Below are positions 35,492 to 45,619 of a DNA stretch of 64,000 bases, one piece after another; position 1 is the stretch's first letter, and every line of letters begins with the position of its first letter. Location of the stretch: positions 1 to 64,000 of the forward strand of contig NZ_JAKGAM010000009.1 in the NCBI RefSeq assembly GCF_023061285.1. The letters run 5' to 3'. The notes below the pieces were generated by a model. The model ran no database searches, had not been told where the DNA came from, and was given only the letters and a program-made list of their open reading frames with translations. The translations under genes and the position numbers were made by a program. Origin of the DNA: Chromohalobacter nigrandesensis. GTDB lineage: Bacteria > Pseudomonadota > Gammaproteobacteria > Pseudomonadales > Halomonadaceae.

Positions 35492-36250
35492 ATGTCGTTG
35501 CGCCACTTCATGCAGTATGCCCTGGCGGGACTCGCCTTGAGCGCGACCGCCCTCACCGCGCATGCCGATACCCTGCGTGTCGGAATGTCTGGCGGTTATT
35601 ATCCCTTTACCTTCGTCGAGCAGGACGAGCTCAAGGGCTTCGAGGTCGATGTCATGAATGCCGTGGGCGAGCAAACCGGCGACGATGTCGAGTTCGTTAC
35701 CGCCAGCTTCTCGGGACTCGCCGGCATGCTCGACGCCAAGCGTGTCGATACCATCGCCAATCAGATCACCATCACCCCCGAACGTCAGGAAAAGTACGCC
35801 TTCACCGAGCCGTACGTCTACGACGGCGCCCAGGTGGTGGTACGCAAGGGTAACGACGCCATCCAGGGTGTCGAGGATCTCAAGGGCAAGACCGTCGCGG
35901 TCAATCTCGGCTCCAACTACGAGGAGCTGTTGCGTGAGCTGCCCTATGCCGATGACATCGATATCAAGACCTACGAATCGAACATCGAGCAAGATGTGGC
36001 CCTAGGGCGTGCCGATGCCTTCGTCATGGACCGTATCAGCGCTACCCAGGTCATCAAGGACAAGCCCCTGCCACTCGAACTCGCCGGTCAGCCGTTCTCG
36101 CGCATCGAGAACGCCCTGCCTTTCCGCGACGATGAGGCCGGGCATGCCTTGCGTGACCGCGTCAATGAAGCACTGAGGGCACTGCGCGAAGACGGCACGC
36201 TCAAGCAAATCTCCGAAAAGTGGTTCGGCACCGATATCACCTCGCCGTGA
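35492..36250 (+). CDS. Polar amino acid (probably cystine) ABC transporter, binding protein
   Basis: A 252-aa periplasmic solute-binding protein of family 3. The signal peptide ends ALTAHA. The core reads TLRVGMSGGYYPFTFVEQDELKGFEVDVMNAVG..., with DTIANQITITPERQEKYAFTEPY; the ANQ segment is typical of cystine binders such as FliY/TcyJ. ATG 35492 has AGGAG 7 bases upstream. First of a three-gene importer operon: binding protein, permease, ATPase. Confidence 0.88.
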   Translation: MSLRHFMQYALAGLALSATALTAHADTLRVGMSGGYYPFTFVEQDELKGFEVDVMNAVGEQTGDDVEFVTASFSGLAGMLDAKRVDTIANQITITPERQEKYAFTEPYVYDGAQVVVRKGNDAIQGVEDLKGKTVAVNLGSNYEELLRELPYADDIDIKTYESNIEQDVALGRADAFVMDRISATQVIKDKPLPLELAGQPFSRIENALPFRDDEAGHALRDRVNEALRALREDGTLKQISEKWFGTDITSP

Positions 36251-36312
36251 CCCCACGTTCCATTTGAACGGCCGGGGCTTGCCTCGGCCGTCTGCTTTCA
36301 GGCGACTCGTTC

Positions 36313-36987
36313 ATGCACGTTCTCGATCTCGACTACATGCTGGGGTTGTTGCCGATCCTACTCGGCTATCTACCGCTGACATTGGAAATGGCCGGCGCTG
36401 GCATGCTAGCGGCGCTGGTGCTGGCCTGCCTGTTGGCCGTTGTGAGAGTGCAGCGAACGCCGGGGCTCAATGCGCTGGCCATGCTGTTCATCTCCTTCTT
36501 TCGCGGCACACCGCTGCTGGTGCAGCTATTCCTGTTCTATTACGGCTTGCCGCAAATCCTGACCTTTCTGGTCGCCATCAACGGCATTACGGCCACGATA
36601 CTGGGGCTGACCCTGCACTTTTCCGCCTACATGGCGGAGTCGATCCGCGCCGCCATCGTCGGCGTCGACCGCAGCCAGACCGAGGCGGCGCTGTCCATCG
36701 GCATGACCCAGGGACAACTCATGCAGCGCATCGTGCTTCCTCAGGCGACGCGTGTGGCCACGCCCACGCTGATGAACTACTTCATCGATATGATCAAGGC
36801 TACCTCACTGGCCTTCACGCTGGGCGTGACCGAACTTATGGGCGCGACGCAGAAAGAGGCGGCAGGTAGCTTTCTCTACTTCGAGGCGTTCTTGTTGGCA
36901 GCGATCATCTATTGGATCGTGGTGGAAATTCTGTCGTGGCTGCAACGGCGGCTGGAAAAGCGACTCAACCGGGCCTATCAACGATGA
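36313..36987 (+). CDS. Polar amino acid (probably cystine) ABC transporter, permease
   Basis: A 224-aa inner-membrane permease of the His/Glu/Gln/Arg/opine type (YecS/TcyL-like). It has five membrane segments, the N-terminal [22 protein letters not shown], and the ATPase-coupling loop [28 protein letters not shown]. It ends YQR-TGA overlapping the ATPase start (ATGA). No strong ribosome site precedes ATG 36313. Confidence 0.93.
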   Translation: MHVLDLDYMLGLLPILLGYLPLTLEMAGAGMLAALVLACLLAVVRVQRTPGLNALAMLFISFFRGTPLLVQLFLFYYGLPQILTFLVAINGITATILGLTLHFSAYMAESIRAAIVGVDRSQTEAALSIGMTQGQLMQRIVLPQATRVATPTLMNYFIDMIKATSLAFTLGVTELMGATQKEAAGSFLYFEAFLLAAIIYWIVVEILSWLQRRLEKRLNRAYQR

Positions 36988-37733
36988 TCGCACTCCACGG
37001 CATCACCAAACGCTTCGGCACGCATAGCGTCTTCGAGGATATCGACCTGACCCTGGAGCAGGGCGAAATCATCGTCATCATCGGTCCCTCGGGCACCGGC
37101 AAGTCGACCCTGCTGCGCTGCATCAATTATCTCGAAACGCCCGACGCCGGACGGCTCACAGTGGGCGACCTCAGTCTCGATGTGACCCGCGCCAGCCGTC
37201 AGGAGATCCTCGCCCTGCGTCGGCGCACGGCGTTCGTGTTCCAGAGCTATGCCTTGTTCGCCAACAAGACCGCGCTGGACAATATCTGCGAAGGCATGAT
37301 CGTCGTCGATGGTCTCTCCAAGGCAGAGGCACATGCCCGAGGGCGCGAGATTCTCGAACGCATCGGTCTCGCGGACAAGGCGAATGCGTACCCGGCATCG
37401 CTCTCCGGCGGCCAGCAGCAACGCGTGGGAATCGGCCGAGCGATGGCCGCCAAGGCCGAGGTCATCCTCTTCGACGAACCCACCTCGGCGCTCGATCCCG
37501 AATGGGTCGACGAGGTGCTGTCACTGATGAAACAGCTCGCTCTCGAGCGCCAGACCATGATCGTGGTCAGCCACGAGATGCAATTCGCCCGCGAGGTCGC
37601 CGACCGCGTGGTGTTCATGGATGAAGGTCGGATCATCGAGCAAGGCCCGCCCGACGAGCTTTTCACCAATCCTCGGGACAAACGCACCCAACGCTTTTTG
37701 CGCAAGGTGCTGGCCAACAACCCCGTCGTCTGA
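36984..37733 (+). CDS. Polar amino acid (probably cystine) ABC transporter, ATPase
   Basis: A 249-aa ABC ATPase (YecC/TcyN-like). Walker A is [16 protein letters not shown]-loop VFQSYALF, signature [15 protein letters not shown], Walker [15 protein letters not shown] and switch His [22 protein letters not shown]. The ATG overlaps the permease stop. The gene converges on gpgS with a 31-base gap holding a hairpin. Confidence 0.93.
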   Translation: MIALHGITKRFGTHSVFEDIDLTLEQGEIIVIIGPSGTGKSTLLRCINYLETPDAGRLTVGDLSLDVTRASRQEILALRRRTAFVFQSYALFANKTALDNICEGMIVVDGLSKAEAHARGREILERIGLADKANAYPASLSGGQQQRVGIGRAMAAKAEVILFDEPTSALDPEWVDEVLSLMKQLALERQTMIVVSHEMQFAREVADRVVFMDEGRIIEQGPPDELFTNPRDKRTQRFLRKVLANNPVV

Positions 37734-37747
37734 TTTGTGACACACAG

Positions 37748-37774
37748 CCAGGTGCCCGGACGGGTTACACCTGG
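37748..37774. terminator. Hairpin between convergent ABC and gpgS genes
   Basis: CCAGGTG (37748-37754) pairs with CACCTGG (37768-37774), with an inner CCCG-ga-CGGG. It overlaps the last codons of gpgS. No T run follows, so efficiency is doubtful. Confidence 0.4.
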
Positions 37775-38985
37775 CCCTGGTTATCGAGTTCCACGGCCTC
37801 GTACATGCGTTCCTTGAGATCGGGGATCGCCGCACCGACCCGGTTCCAACTGGGAATGAACGGCTTGTCACGGGGTGATTCCAAAAACGAGGTCCCTGCC
37901 TCGAGAATATTGGCGGTGAACAGCTCGACCGCCTGCTCCTCGCTGTGACGGTCGAGCGACAGGCCGTTCATGCGCGCATCGTTATCGTAGGCCTCGATCA
38001 GATCCAGCGCGGTGCGGTAATAGGTCGCCTTGATGGTGCGGAAGGTCTCGGAGTGGATGGGCACGCCCAGCGTCGCCAGCTTGCGGAACATGGCCTTGGC
38101 GATATCCAGACTCATGCGATTGAGCCCGCCACTGGGATCGTCCTGGGAAACGGGCTGATGCTTGTGATCGTAAGCATCGGCGATATCCACCTGGCATAGC
38201 CGCTTGGTCGAGTGGTTGCGGTGCACCTCCGAGAGCACGCCGATCTCCAGGCCCCAGTCGCTGGGAATGCGAATGCCGTCGAGCACATCGGAGCGCATCG
38301 AAAATTCCCCCGAGAGCGGGTAGCGATAACTGTCCAGATACTCCAGATACGGCAGCGGTCCGAAGACCATCTTCAGCGCACGAATCAGGGGCGTCACCAT
38401 CAGGCGGGCCACGCGGCCATTGAGCTTGTTATCGGCCACCCGCGAGTAATAGCCCTTGCAGAATTCGTAATTGAACTGCGGGTTAGCGACCGGATACAGC
38501 AGCCGCGCCAGCATGCCACGGTCATAGGTAAGGATATCGCAATCGTGCAGCGCCACCGCCTCCGTGCGCGCGGAAGCCAGCACATAACCGCTGCAGTACC
38601 ACACATTGCGCCCCTTGCCGGGCTCCTGCGGTGACAGGTCGAGGGCACTCAACTCGGCATCCAGCGCCGACAGACGTGGCCCATCGTTCCACAGGATGCG
38701 GTGATGCTGCGGCAGGCGCGAGAAGAATTCGCGGGCACGCAGGAACTGGTCACGGTCGGCACGATCCAGCCCGATCACGACCTCCGAGAGATACGGTACC
38801 TGGGCCAGTTCGTCGACGATGTTCGATAGCGCCGGTCCCTCGAGTTCGGAGAACAGCGACGGCAGGATCAAGCCCATCGGCCGGCGTTTGGAAAACCGCA
38901 CCAGGTCGGCTTCCAATGCTTCCACCGGGCGTTGGGTCAGGTTATGGAAAGTAGTAACGATACCGTTCTGGTAAAAATCGCTCAT
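37765..38985 (-). CDS. gpgS: Glucosyl-3-phosphoglycerate synthase (GT81)
   Basis: Transfers glucose from an NDP-glucose to 3-phosphoglycerate, the committed step to the compatible solute glucosylglycerate. The 406-aa GT-A enzyme shows the metal/sugar motif ALHDCDILTYDRGMLARLLYPV, FCKGYYSRVADNKLNGRVARL, YRYPLSGEFSMRSDVL and DWGLEIGVLSEV. These are GT81 features as distinct from mannosylglycerate synthase. ATG 38985 overlaps the gpgP stop (ATGA) and has AGGAGGG about 10 bases upstream. Second gene of gpgP-gpgS. Confidence 0.88.
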   Translation of the reverse strand: MSDFYQNGIVTTFHNLTQRPVEALEADLVRFSKRRPMGLILPSLFSELEGPALSNIVDELAQVPYLSEVVIGLDRADRDQFLRAREFFSRLPQHHRILWNDGPRLSALDAELSALDLSPQEPGKGRNVWYCSGYVLASARTEAVALHDCDILTYDRGMLARLLYPVANPQFNYEFCKGYYSRVADNKLNGRVARLMVTPLIRALKMVFGPLPYLEYLDSYRYPLSGEFSMRSDVLDGIRIPSDWGLEIGVLSEVHRNHSTKRLCQVDIADAYDHKHQPVSQDDPSGGLNRMSLDIAKAMFRKLATLGVPIHSETFRTIKATYYRTALDLIEAYDNDARMNGLSLDRHSEEQAVELFTANILEAGTSFLESPRDKPFIPSWNRVGAAIPDLKERMYEAVELDNQGQV

Positions 38986-39869
38986 CGTGACGTGCCCTCC
39001 TGGGAAGTCTTGTCTCCGGGCGTCGCATCCATGTAGGTCTGCCACCAACCGGCGATGCCCTCGGCCCAGCCTTCGGGGCCAGGTTGCCGGGTACGATAGA
39101 GCGTCATGCCTGCGGCGATGTGCACCACTGCCTCGTGCTTGCCATGTACCAGAATCGGATGATCGACCGCCTCGAGCAGGCTGACATCGTTGGGACCGTC
39201 GCCCAGCCCCACGCTAGCGGGCCTGACACCGCGCAGCGCCGTATAACGCTCAATCAACCAGCGCACCGCCTGGCCCTTGTCGACCGCGCCCATCACATGC
39301 CAGAAACGCCCGCCCCGGGTGAGGCGCAAGCCATCGCTTTCCAGAGCGTGACGAAAGCGCGCCAGAGCCGCCTCGTCATCATCCCACAGCAAGGGCTCAC
39401 TCCCCTCGCGCGCCTGCGCCTGACGCGCCTTGTCGGGGGTCAGCGAGGTCAACGCGCACAGCGTGTCGAGGGACAACTCGCCCATGCCGCGAAAGCGCAC
39501 GCCCAACCGCTCGCGCAGCACCTCGAGTCGCCGCCGAATAAAGCCGATATCCAGCGACGGCGTCTTGACGATCAAACCATGCGGCGCGGCAGGGTCACGG
39601 TCCAGCCGGGCATGTTGCCAACGCGCGGGAAGGCCGATCACCGCCCCGTTCTCGGCAATGAACGGCGTCGTCGCCAGACCCAGTTCGTCGCGCAGGGCCA
39701 GCAGTTCCTCGCGGCTCTTGCTGGTGGTAGGAATCACCGCGACACCGGCTTCGGCGAGCCGCGCCAACCAGGCGGCGGCGGGCTGCCACGTATAGCTGTC
39801 GTGATCGAGTAGCGTGCCATCCAGATCGGTGAACACCAGCCACGGCGTATGCGAAACAGACTGCGTCAT
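38982..39869 (-). CDS. gpgP: Glucosyl-3-phosphoglycerate phosphatase (MpgP-type HAD)
   Basis: A 295-aa HAD-IIB phosphatase of the mannosyl-3-phosphoglycerate phosphatase family, expected to dephosphorylate glucosyl-3-phosphoglycerate to glucosylglycerate. Motif I is FTDLDGTLLDHDSYTW, motif II IPTTSKSREEL, the cap follows FIAENGAVIGLP, motif III is the Lys in VDKGQAVRWLI and motif IV is GLGDGPNDVSLLEAVD. The adjacent glycosyltransferase argues for the glucosyl rather than mannosyl substrate. First gene of the pair. Confidence 0.87.
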   Translation of the reverse strand: MTQSVSHTPWLVFTDLDGTLLDHDSYTWQPAAAWLARLAEAGVAVIPTTSKSREELLALRDELGLATTPFIAENGAVIGLPARWQHARLDRDPAAPHGLIVKTPSLDIGFIRRRLEVLRERLGVRFRGMGELSLDTLCALTSLTPDKARQAQAREGSEPLLWDDDEAALARFRHALESDGLRLTRGGRFWHVMGAVDKGQAVRWLIERYTALRGVRPASVGLGDGPNDVSLLEAVDHPILVHGKHEAVVHIAAGMTLYRTRQPGPEGWAEGIAGWWQTYMDATPGDKTSQEGTSR

Positions 39870-40056
39870 GAGTCTTCTCTCCTTGGCACCGCCTCACATG
39901 TCATGGAATGCGCCGCATGACCGCCGTCAGCGGTCATGCAAGGTGCTCTTCAGATGAAGGTAGCACGGATCATGCCATACCCTGACAAGCAGCGCGCAGA
40001 AACCCGACTGCGGGGGATCGAGTACGCGCCGCTACAGTGCATGGTTTCCACACAAA

Positions 40057-40103
40057 CACAAAAATACCCCGTCACGGTGCATCTTGCGCACCATAACGGG
40101 GCA
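40057..40103 (-). terminator. Terminator of the dgo operon
   Basis: On the minus strand GCCCCGT pairs with ACGGGGT and inner GGTGC pairs with GCACC, followed by ATTTTTGTGTTT. It lies about 30 bases after dgoK. Confidence 0.75.
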
Positions 40104-40134
40104 TGCCATCACAGCACCTGGCGGGCTGAATGCG

Positions 40135-41046
40135 TTATCGGGTGTGATGATGCTCGGCGATCACTGCCAACCCGGCGAGCGTCGCCGCATCGCTATCCAG
40201 CGGCGTGACCTCGAGGCCGGCCGTTTCCAGCGCCAGCGTATAAGGGCGGCGTAAAGCCTCGGCGCCAATCAACAGCAGGCGTTCGAGATCGGGGCGCGCA
40301 ACGCGCATGGCACGCACTTCCTCACCGATCAGCACGCCGGAGATGAAGCTACCCACCTGCTCGGCAGCCAAGCCGCGGTAGAGATGCCGGCTGCGCGCCT
40401 CGAACAGGGCATGCAGCACGCCTTCCTCGCCCTGAGCCCGCGCCAGTCCCTGGCGAAATCCATCTTCATCGAACGGCGCCTCATCGCGGGCGGGCTCTCC
40501 TGGCAAGGTGTGAAAGCGTACCGCGTGATACAGCTCGCCGGTCATCAACGTGGTGAAGGCGGTCAAGTGGTTGTCACGCAGGCGCGCCCACTTGCTGTGG
40601 GTGCCGGGCAGGCAACAGTCGGCGTCGGGGTTTCCTGCCAGGGCCAAGGCGCCGAAGGCCTGGACTTCCTCGCCGCGCATGACATCGCAATGCGCCTCAT
40701 CGACGTGCTTCACGCCCGGCACGATCCAGGCGTTTTCCAGCCCTGGCGCGGCCACGACATGCGCGGCGAGATCGCGCCCCGAGACGGGCAGATCGAGCTG
40801 CGGCGCCTCGCTCCAGCCGCGCTTGGAGCCGACCATCCCCGCCAGATAGACCGGAACCTGCCCGCCTTCCCGCCAGTCGCCAACCTGGGCCTCGCAGTAA
40901 TGCGGGAACTCGGCGGTTTGCAGCGCCTTGAGCCCCGCCTCGCTACGCCGCGTCTCGAGACAGGTGCCACTTTGCCGATCGACGAGAAACGCCCGGAAAT
41001 TGCTGGTGCCCCAGTCGATGACGATCAGCCGCTGCTCGGCGCTCAT
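40135..41046 (-). CDS. dgoK: 2-dehydro-3-deoxygalactonokinase
   Basis: Phosphorylates 2-keto-3-deoxy-galactonate in the De Ley-Doudoroff route. The 303-aa ASKHA kinase has IVIDWGTSNFRAFLVD (phosphate-1), AGMVGSKRGWSEAPQL, CCLPGTHSKWARL, TTLMTGELYHAV, FISGVLIGEEV and LIGAEALRRPY. It overlaps dgoA by ATGA and ends the operon. Confidence 0.92.
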   Translation of the reverse strand: MSAEQRLIVIDWGTSNFRAFLVDRQSGTCLETRRSEAGLKALQTAEFPHYCEAQVGDWREGGQVPVYLAGMVGSKRGWSEAPQLDLPVSGRDLAAHVVAAPGLENAWIVPGVKHVDEAHCDVMRGEEVQAFGALALAGNPDADCCLPGTHSKWARLRDNHLTAFTTLMTGELYHAVRFHTLPGEPARDEAPFDEDGFRQGLARAQGEEGVLHALFEARSRHLYRGLAAEQVGSFISGVLIGEEVRAMRVARPDLERLLLIGAEALRRPYTLALETAGLEVTPLDSDAATLAGLAVIAEHHHTR

Positions 41047-41729
41047 TGATCGCCCTCATGCTCGAACAACTCGCTCATGGTGTAGAGCTCCTCGAGTCGC
41101 TTCCACTCGGCGACAAGTTCGCGCGCGACCTCGCCCACCTCGGCGGCACTGCGCCCGGGGCGATAAAGGTTGCTGCCAAAGCCGAAGCCACGAATGCCCA
41201 CCCCGTGCCATTCGGACATGTTGCTCTTGTCGATGCCACCGACCGCGAACACCGGCAGCTCGGGCGGCAGAATCGCGCTGATATCCTTGAAGTAGCCGGT
41301 GCCCAGACGCCCGGCCGGGAACAGCTTGAGCGCCGTCGCCCCGGCACGCGCCGCGCTTAACGCCTCACTCGGCGTCATGCAGCCGACCAGCGGCGCCAGG
41401 CCCTGCTCGACACCGGCGCGAATCACCTCGGGGTCGCTGTTGGGAGTGACCATCAACGGCGCCTCGAGACGCGCCAGCTCAGCCGTATCAGCGGCATCCA
41501 GCACCGTACCGGCACCCACCAGCACATGCTCAGGACAACGTGACGCGACACGCTCGATGCTCTTCCACGGCAAGGGAGAGTTGAGGGGAATCTCGATCAG
41601 ACGAAACCCCGCCTCGACCAGCACGTCGAAGACCTTATCGATCTCCTCGGGACGAATACCGCGCAGAATCGCCACCAGCGGCAATTCCTTGAGTGCCGCG
41701 TCGAGTGCGGCCTGCTGAGTCTCGTTCAT
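41043..41729 (-). CDS. dgoA: 2-dehydro-3-deoxy-6-phosphogalactonate aldolase
   Basis: Cleaves KDPGal to pyruvate and glyceraldehyde 3-phosphate. The 228-aa KDPG-aldolase-fold protein has LVAILRGIRPEE (catalytic Glu region: RLIEIPLNSP), VGAGTVLD, VTPNSDPEVI and the Schiff-base Lys in GATALKLFPAGRLG, with FAVGGID. It lies 25 bases after dgoD. Its C-terminus is about 20 residues longer than usual, with an acidic tail. Confidence 0.93.
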   Translation of the reverse strand: MNETQQAALDAALKELPLVAILRGIRPEEIDKVFDVLVEAGFRLIEIPLNSPLPWKSIERVASRCPEHVLVGAGTVLDAADTAELARLEAPLMVTPNSDPEVIRAGVEQGLAPLVGCMTPSEALSAARAGATALKLFPAGRLGTGYFKDISAILPPELPVFAVGGIDKSNMSEWHGVGIRGFGFGSNLYRPGRSAAEVGEVARELVAEWKRLEELYTMSELFEHEGDQ

Positions 41730-41754
41730 AGAACCTCCTTTACCTCTGGGCTCT

Positions 41755-42903
41755 TTACCACTCCGCTATCGAGCCATCCTCGTGCGTCCACACCGGGTTA
41801 CGCCAGCGATGCCCCACCTTGGCACGCTCCTCGACGAATTTCTCGTCGATCTCGACGCCCAAGCCAGGCCCTTCGGGAATCGCGCAGAAGCCATCGGTAA
41901 TGGCCAGCGCGGACTTGTCGACCAGGTAATCCAGTACATCGTTATCACGATTGTAGTGGATGCCCATGCTCTGCTCCTGGATGAATGCGTTGTGGTTCAC
42001 CGCATCCACATGCAGCGAAGCAGCCAGCGTCAACGGCCCCAGCGGGCAATGCGGTGCCAGCGCGACATCGTAGCAGGATGCCAGCGAAGCGATCTTCATG
42101 CCCTCGCTGATGCCACCACAGTGCGAGAGATCGGGCTGGATCACGTCGACCATGCCCTCGGCGAGCAGATCGCGGAACTGATAGCGGGTATGCAAGCGCT
42201 CGCCGGTGGCGATGGGATAGCCGAGCCCGCCCGCAATGTGCTTGAGACTGGGAAGATGCTCGGGCAGCACCGGCTCCTCGACGAACATCGGGTGATAAGG
42301 CTCCAGCTCGCGCATCAGCACCTTGGCCATGGGACGATGCACGCGACCGTGAAAGTCGATAGCGATGCCAACGTCCGGACCGACCACCTCGCGCGCCTCG
42401 GCGACGCGTGCTACCGCCTCGTCGATCTTGCGGTGCGAATCGACGATCTGCATTTCCGGCGTGCCGTTCATCTTGAACGCCGTGAATCCCTTGTCGACCA
42501 GCGCCTTGGCGCCGGTACCCACGTCGCTGGGACGATCGCCACCGGTCCAGGCGTACATGCGCATCTTGTCGCGCACCTTGCCACCCAGCAGTTGATAGAC
42601 GGGCACGCCGAGATCGCGACCCTTGAGGTCCCACAGCGCCTGGTCGATCCCCGCGATGGCGCTCATCAGGATCGGGCCGCCGCGATAGAAACCCGCGCGA
42701 TACATCGTGTCCCACAAGTATTCGATACGGTGCGGATCCTCGCCAACCAGATAGTCGGCGAGTTCATGCACCGCCGCCTCGACGGTGGCCGCGCGCCCTT
42801 CCACGACCGGCTCGCCCCAGCCATAGCATCCCTCGTCGGTCTCGATCTTGAGGAACAGCCAGCGCGGCGGTACTTGCCAGGTCTTGAGCTGGGTAATCTT
42901 CAC
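41755..42903 (-). CDS. dgoD: D-galactonate dehydratase
   Basis: Enolase-superfamily dehydratase making 2-keto-3-deoxy-galactonate; 382 aa, exactly the E. coli DgoD length. It has [63 protein letters not shown] (metal ligand), [21 protein letters not shown] (ligand and base), [15 protein letters not shown] and [13 protein letters not shown]. The start is GTG 42903 with AAGGAG 7 bases upstream; no ATG fits. Confidence 0.95.
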   Translation of the reverse strand: MKITQLKTWQVPPRWLFLKIETDEGCYGWGEPVVEGRAATVEAAVHELADYLVGEDPHRIEYLWDTMYRAGFYRGGPILMSAIAGIDQALWDLKGRDLGVPVYQLLGGKVRDKMRMYAWTGGDRPSDVGTGAKALVDKGFTAFKMNGTPEMQIVDSHRKIDEAVARVAEAREVVGPDVGIAIDFHGRVHRPMAKVLMRELEPYHPMFVEEPVLPEHLPSLKHIAGGLGYPIATGERLHTRYQFRDLLAEGMVDVIQPDLSHCGGISEGMKIASLASCYDVALAPHCPLGPLTLAASLHVDAVNHNAFIQEQSMGIHYNRDNDVLDYLVDKSALAITDGFCAIPEGPGLGVEIDEKFVEERAKVGHRWRNPVWTHEDGSIAEW

Positions 42904-42940
42904 GAAAGGTCTCCTTGTCGATGAAAAAGTGGGGACTCGC

Positions 42941-43723
42941 TCAACGTCTCTCGGACACGTCGCCACCGAGCGGAGGCAACGAAGGTAGATCCGCCGGGGT
43001 TTCGGCGATGCCCAGGTCTTGTCCGGTGCGCTCGAGAACCGCCAAGGCACAGGCTTGCGCCCGCTCCGGCTGACGCAGGCGAATCGCCTCCATCACCTTG
43101 CGGTGGCGCTCCATGCTGTCAGCGAGCTCATCGGCGCTCTGGTTGGAACGCTGGACCAGTACCGTAATCGTAGGCCGTAACACATGGCTGAGCTGCGTCC
43201 ACACCACGTTGTGGGTCGCGGCGAAAATCGCCTCGTGAAAGGCCACATCGTAATCGTCGTGGGAGCGCCCTTCCCAACAGTGGTCGGGGGTCTCGAGACT
43301 ACGCGCCATGCCTTCATAGGCCCGCTCGATCGCCAGCAAATCGGTCGCCGTGGCAGCGGTTGCCGCCAGATACGCCACGAACGGTTCGACGGCCACGCGG
43401 AATGCATAGATTTCACGTTGGAAGCGCGGATTGGGCTCGGCGTAGCGCGCCATCCACTCGGTCACTCGCGGGTCGAGCATATGCCACTGGGTCAGCTCGC
43501 GCACCCGGGTTCCCTGACCGGAAATACGCACCAAGAGCCCCGCCGAGACCAGATTCTGCAAGACGCTACGTACCGTGCTACGGCTGACGCCATACGTCTC
43601 GCAAAGATCCAGCTCGCGGGGGATCAAGTCACCGGGGGCATAACGGCCACTGAAAATAGCCTCGGCCAACGACTCGGCGATATCGGGCCGGGCCGTGGTA
43701 CCGGAAAGTGAAGAAGGGCGCAT
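42941..43723 (-). CDS. dgoR: FadR/GntR-family regulator of galactonate genes
   Basis: A 260-aa GntR regulator, expected to repress the dgo genes until galactonate or a related acid binds. The N-terminal winged helix (about 12-80) includes [36 protein letters not shown]. The C-terminal FCD domain (about 95-235) shows the metal-binding pattern with Asp/His in [16 protein letters not shown] and a later His in [11 protein letters not shown]. It leads the dgoR-D-A-K operon. A near-perfect inverted repeat lies 19 bases upstream. Confidence 0.88.
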   Translation of the reverse strand: MRPSSLSGTTARPDIAESLAEAIFSGRYAPGDLIPRELDLCETYGVSRSTVRSVLQNLVSAGLLVRISGQGTRVRELTQWHMLDPRVTEWMARYAEPNPRFQREIYAFRVAVEPFVAYLAATAATATDLLAIERAYEGMARSLETPDHCWEGRSHDDYDVAFHEAIFAATHNVVWTQLSHVLRPTITVLVQRSNQSADELADSMERHRKVMEAIRLRQPERAQACALAVLERTGQDLGIAETPADLPSLPPLGGDVSERR

Positions 43724-43741
43724 AAATGGCTCCGCCTGCCT

Positions 43742-43771
43742 TGTTGGACAAATTTACCTTTATGTCCGACA
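43742..43771. promoter_or_regulatory. Candidate DgoR operator upstream of dgoR
   Basis: TGTTGGACA (43742-43750) and TGTCCGACA (43763-43771) are inverted repeats with one mismatch and a 12-base spacer. The site sits 19 bases before the dgoR start, where autoregulation would act. Confidence 0.5.
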
Positions 43772-43920
43772 TAGACTCCAGCATTTTCGGCCATATTGCT
43801 CTTAGACCTTCGTGCTAATGGGGAATAACGACATGCACCCCTAGAGGCAGCGCCCTGTATGGCAAGAAAACCAGCTTGTTTTCCTAGCAAGAGAATACCA
43901 CTTACTAGTGGCGAGAAAAG

Positions 43921-43960
43921 AAAATCCCCCGCTTCGCAGCAACACGAAAAGCGGGGGATC
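43921..43960 (-). terminator. Terminator of glyA
   Basis: ATCCCCCGCTT (43924-43934) pairs perfectly with AAGCGGGGGAT (43949-43959). For minus-strand transcripts it is followed by TTTTCTTTTC. Confidence 0.75.
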
Positions 43961-43998
43961 TCATTAGGGCTTGCCCTCCATCAGAAGGCCATCACGCT

Positions 43999-45261
43999 TT
44001 AACGATACACCGGCAACCGCGCGCAGATGGCCTCGACCTTGGCCTTGACGTCGGCTTCGGCCTGGCTGGCGTCGCCCTGCTGCATGGCGTCGAGGATGTC
44101 GCAGATCCAACCAGCAAGATCGACACATTCACGCTCACCGAAGCCGCGTGTGGTCACTGCCGGCGTGCCGATGCGCAGCCCGGAGGTGACGAACGGGCTC
44201 TGCGGATCATCGGGTACGGCGTTCTTGTTGACGGTGATGTGGGCACGGCTCAATGCAGCATCGGCATCCTTGCCGGTCAGGCCCTGCTTGACCAGAGAGA
44301 GCAGGAAGAGATGATCCTCGGTGCCGCCGGACACAACGTCATAGCCGCGTTCGATGAACACGCTAGCCATGGCCTTGGCATTGACGACCACCTGCTGCTG
44401 GTAGGCCTTGAAGTCAGACTCCATGGCTTCCTTGAAGCAGATCGCTTTGGCGGCGATGACATGCATCAATGGACCGCCCTGCCCGCCGGGGAAGACGGCG
44501 GACTGGAATTTCTTCTCGATCTCGGCGTCGTTTTCGGCGGAGAGAATCAATCCACCGCGCGGGCCGCGCAGGGTCTTGTGCGTGGTGGTGGTGACCACGT
44601 GCGCATGGGGCAAGGGGCTGGGATAAACGCCCGCCGCCACCAATCCGGCGATGTGGGCCATGTCGACCAGCAAGTAAGCACCCACCTCGTCGGCGATTTC
44701 ACGGAACCTGGCCCAGTCGATGATCTGCGAGTAAGCGGAGAAACCGGCGATGATCATCTTCGGCTGGTGCTCGCGCGCCAGACGGGCAACCTGGTCGTAA
44801 TCGATCAAGCCGTTGTCGTCGAGGCCATACTGTACGGCATTGTAGTGCTTGCCGGAGAAGTTCGGCTTGGCACCATGGGTCAGGTGGCCACCCGCGTCCA
44901 GGCTCATGCCCAGCACGGTGTCACCGGGCTTGACCAGCGCCTGAAACACCGCGCCATTGGCCTGGGAGCCGGAGTGCGGCTGAACGTTGGCATAGGTCGC
45001 ATCGAACAGCTCCTTGGCGTAATCGATGGCCATCTGCTCGACGACATCGACGTGCTCACAGCCGCCATAATAGCGCTTGCCGGGATAGCCTTCCGCGTAC
45101 TTGTTGGTCAGTTGCGTACCCTGCGCCTGCATGACGCGCGGGCTGGCATAGTTTTCGGAAGCGATCAGCTCGATGTGCGCTTCCTGACGGCCCACCTCCT
45201 GCTGCATGGCGTCCCACAGGGCATCATCGAAACCGGCAATCTGCATGTCACGGGTGAACAT
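43999..45261 (-). CDS. glyA: Serine hydroxymethyltransferase
   Basis: PLP enzyme interconverting serine and glycine and loading tetrahydrofolate with a one-carbon unit. The 420-aa chain has [61 protein letters not shown] and the PLP Lys in [18 protein letters not shown] 45261 is chosen ([13 protein letters not shown]); an in-frame upstream start at 45303 is less likely. Single gene with its own terminator; the -10-like TATCAT lies about 87 bases upstream. Confidence 0.96.
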   Translation of the reverse strand: MFTRDMQIAGFDDALWDAMQQEVGRQEAHIELIASENYASPRVMQAQGTQLTNKYAEGYPGKRYYGGCEHVDVVEQMAIDYAKELFDATYANVQPHSGSQANGAVFQALVKPGDTVLGMSLDAGGHLTHGAKPNFSGKHYNAVQYGLDDNGLIDYDQVARLAREHQPKMIIAGFSAYSQIIDWARFREIADEVGAYLLVDMAHIAGLVAAGVYPSPLPHAHVVTTTTHKTLRGPRGGLILSAENDAEIEKKFQSAVFPGGQGGPLMHVIAAKAICFKEAMESDFKAYQQQVVVNAKAMASVFIERGYDVVSGGTEDHLFLLSLVKQGLTGKDADAALSRAHITVNKNAVPDDPQSPFVTSGLRIGTPAVTTRGFGERECVDLAGWICDILDAMQQGDASQAEADVKAKVEAICARLPVYR

Positions 45262-45347
45262 CGGCGAGAGTCCTCGAATCACGGAAGGTCTGCGCGGCGG
45301 CAAGCCGCATGGGGTCGACGGATAGTTCGTCGGGCTACCAGAGCGCC

Positions 45348-45384
45348 ATGATAGCGCAGCCCGCAGCGCCTTTCATATGAAAGG
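45348..45384 (-). promoter_or_regulatory. Candidate glyA promoter with palindromic operator
   Basis: On the minus strand a TATCAT box (45353-45348) is preceded, at the -35 position, by the perfect 16-base palindrome CCTTTCATATGAAAGG (45369-45384). A regulator bound there would block the -35 region. Confidence 0.4.
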
Positions 45385-45619
45385 GGAGCATGGGTCGCTA
45401 CAGGATTTCTCATGGTCGCTTTAGAGGCACTCAAGCACGCGCGATGATCGTAACGCGTCCGGCAATGATCAAAAGCCTGCCCAGTGATGAGGAAATTCAT
45501 CTTCTAGGCCAGTCAATACGACGCTACGCTGGCTTGGCTTGTCGGCGAGGGTCGACGAGCCGAGGGAATGCCCGGGCACGGATGCCCACCTACCGACAAT
45601 GCCCTGCACCTTTGGCCCT

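Noticed and set aside
41782-42924. 380-codon plus-strand open frame
   Set aside because: Antisense shadow of dgoD with no recognisable protein pattern.
44239-45351. 370-codon plus-strand open frame
   Set aside because: Antisense shadow of glyA.
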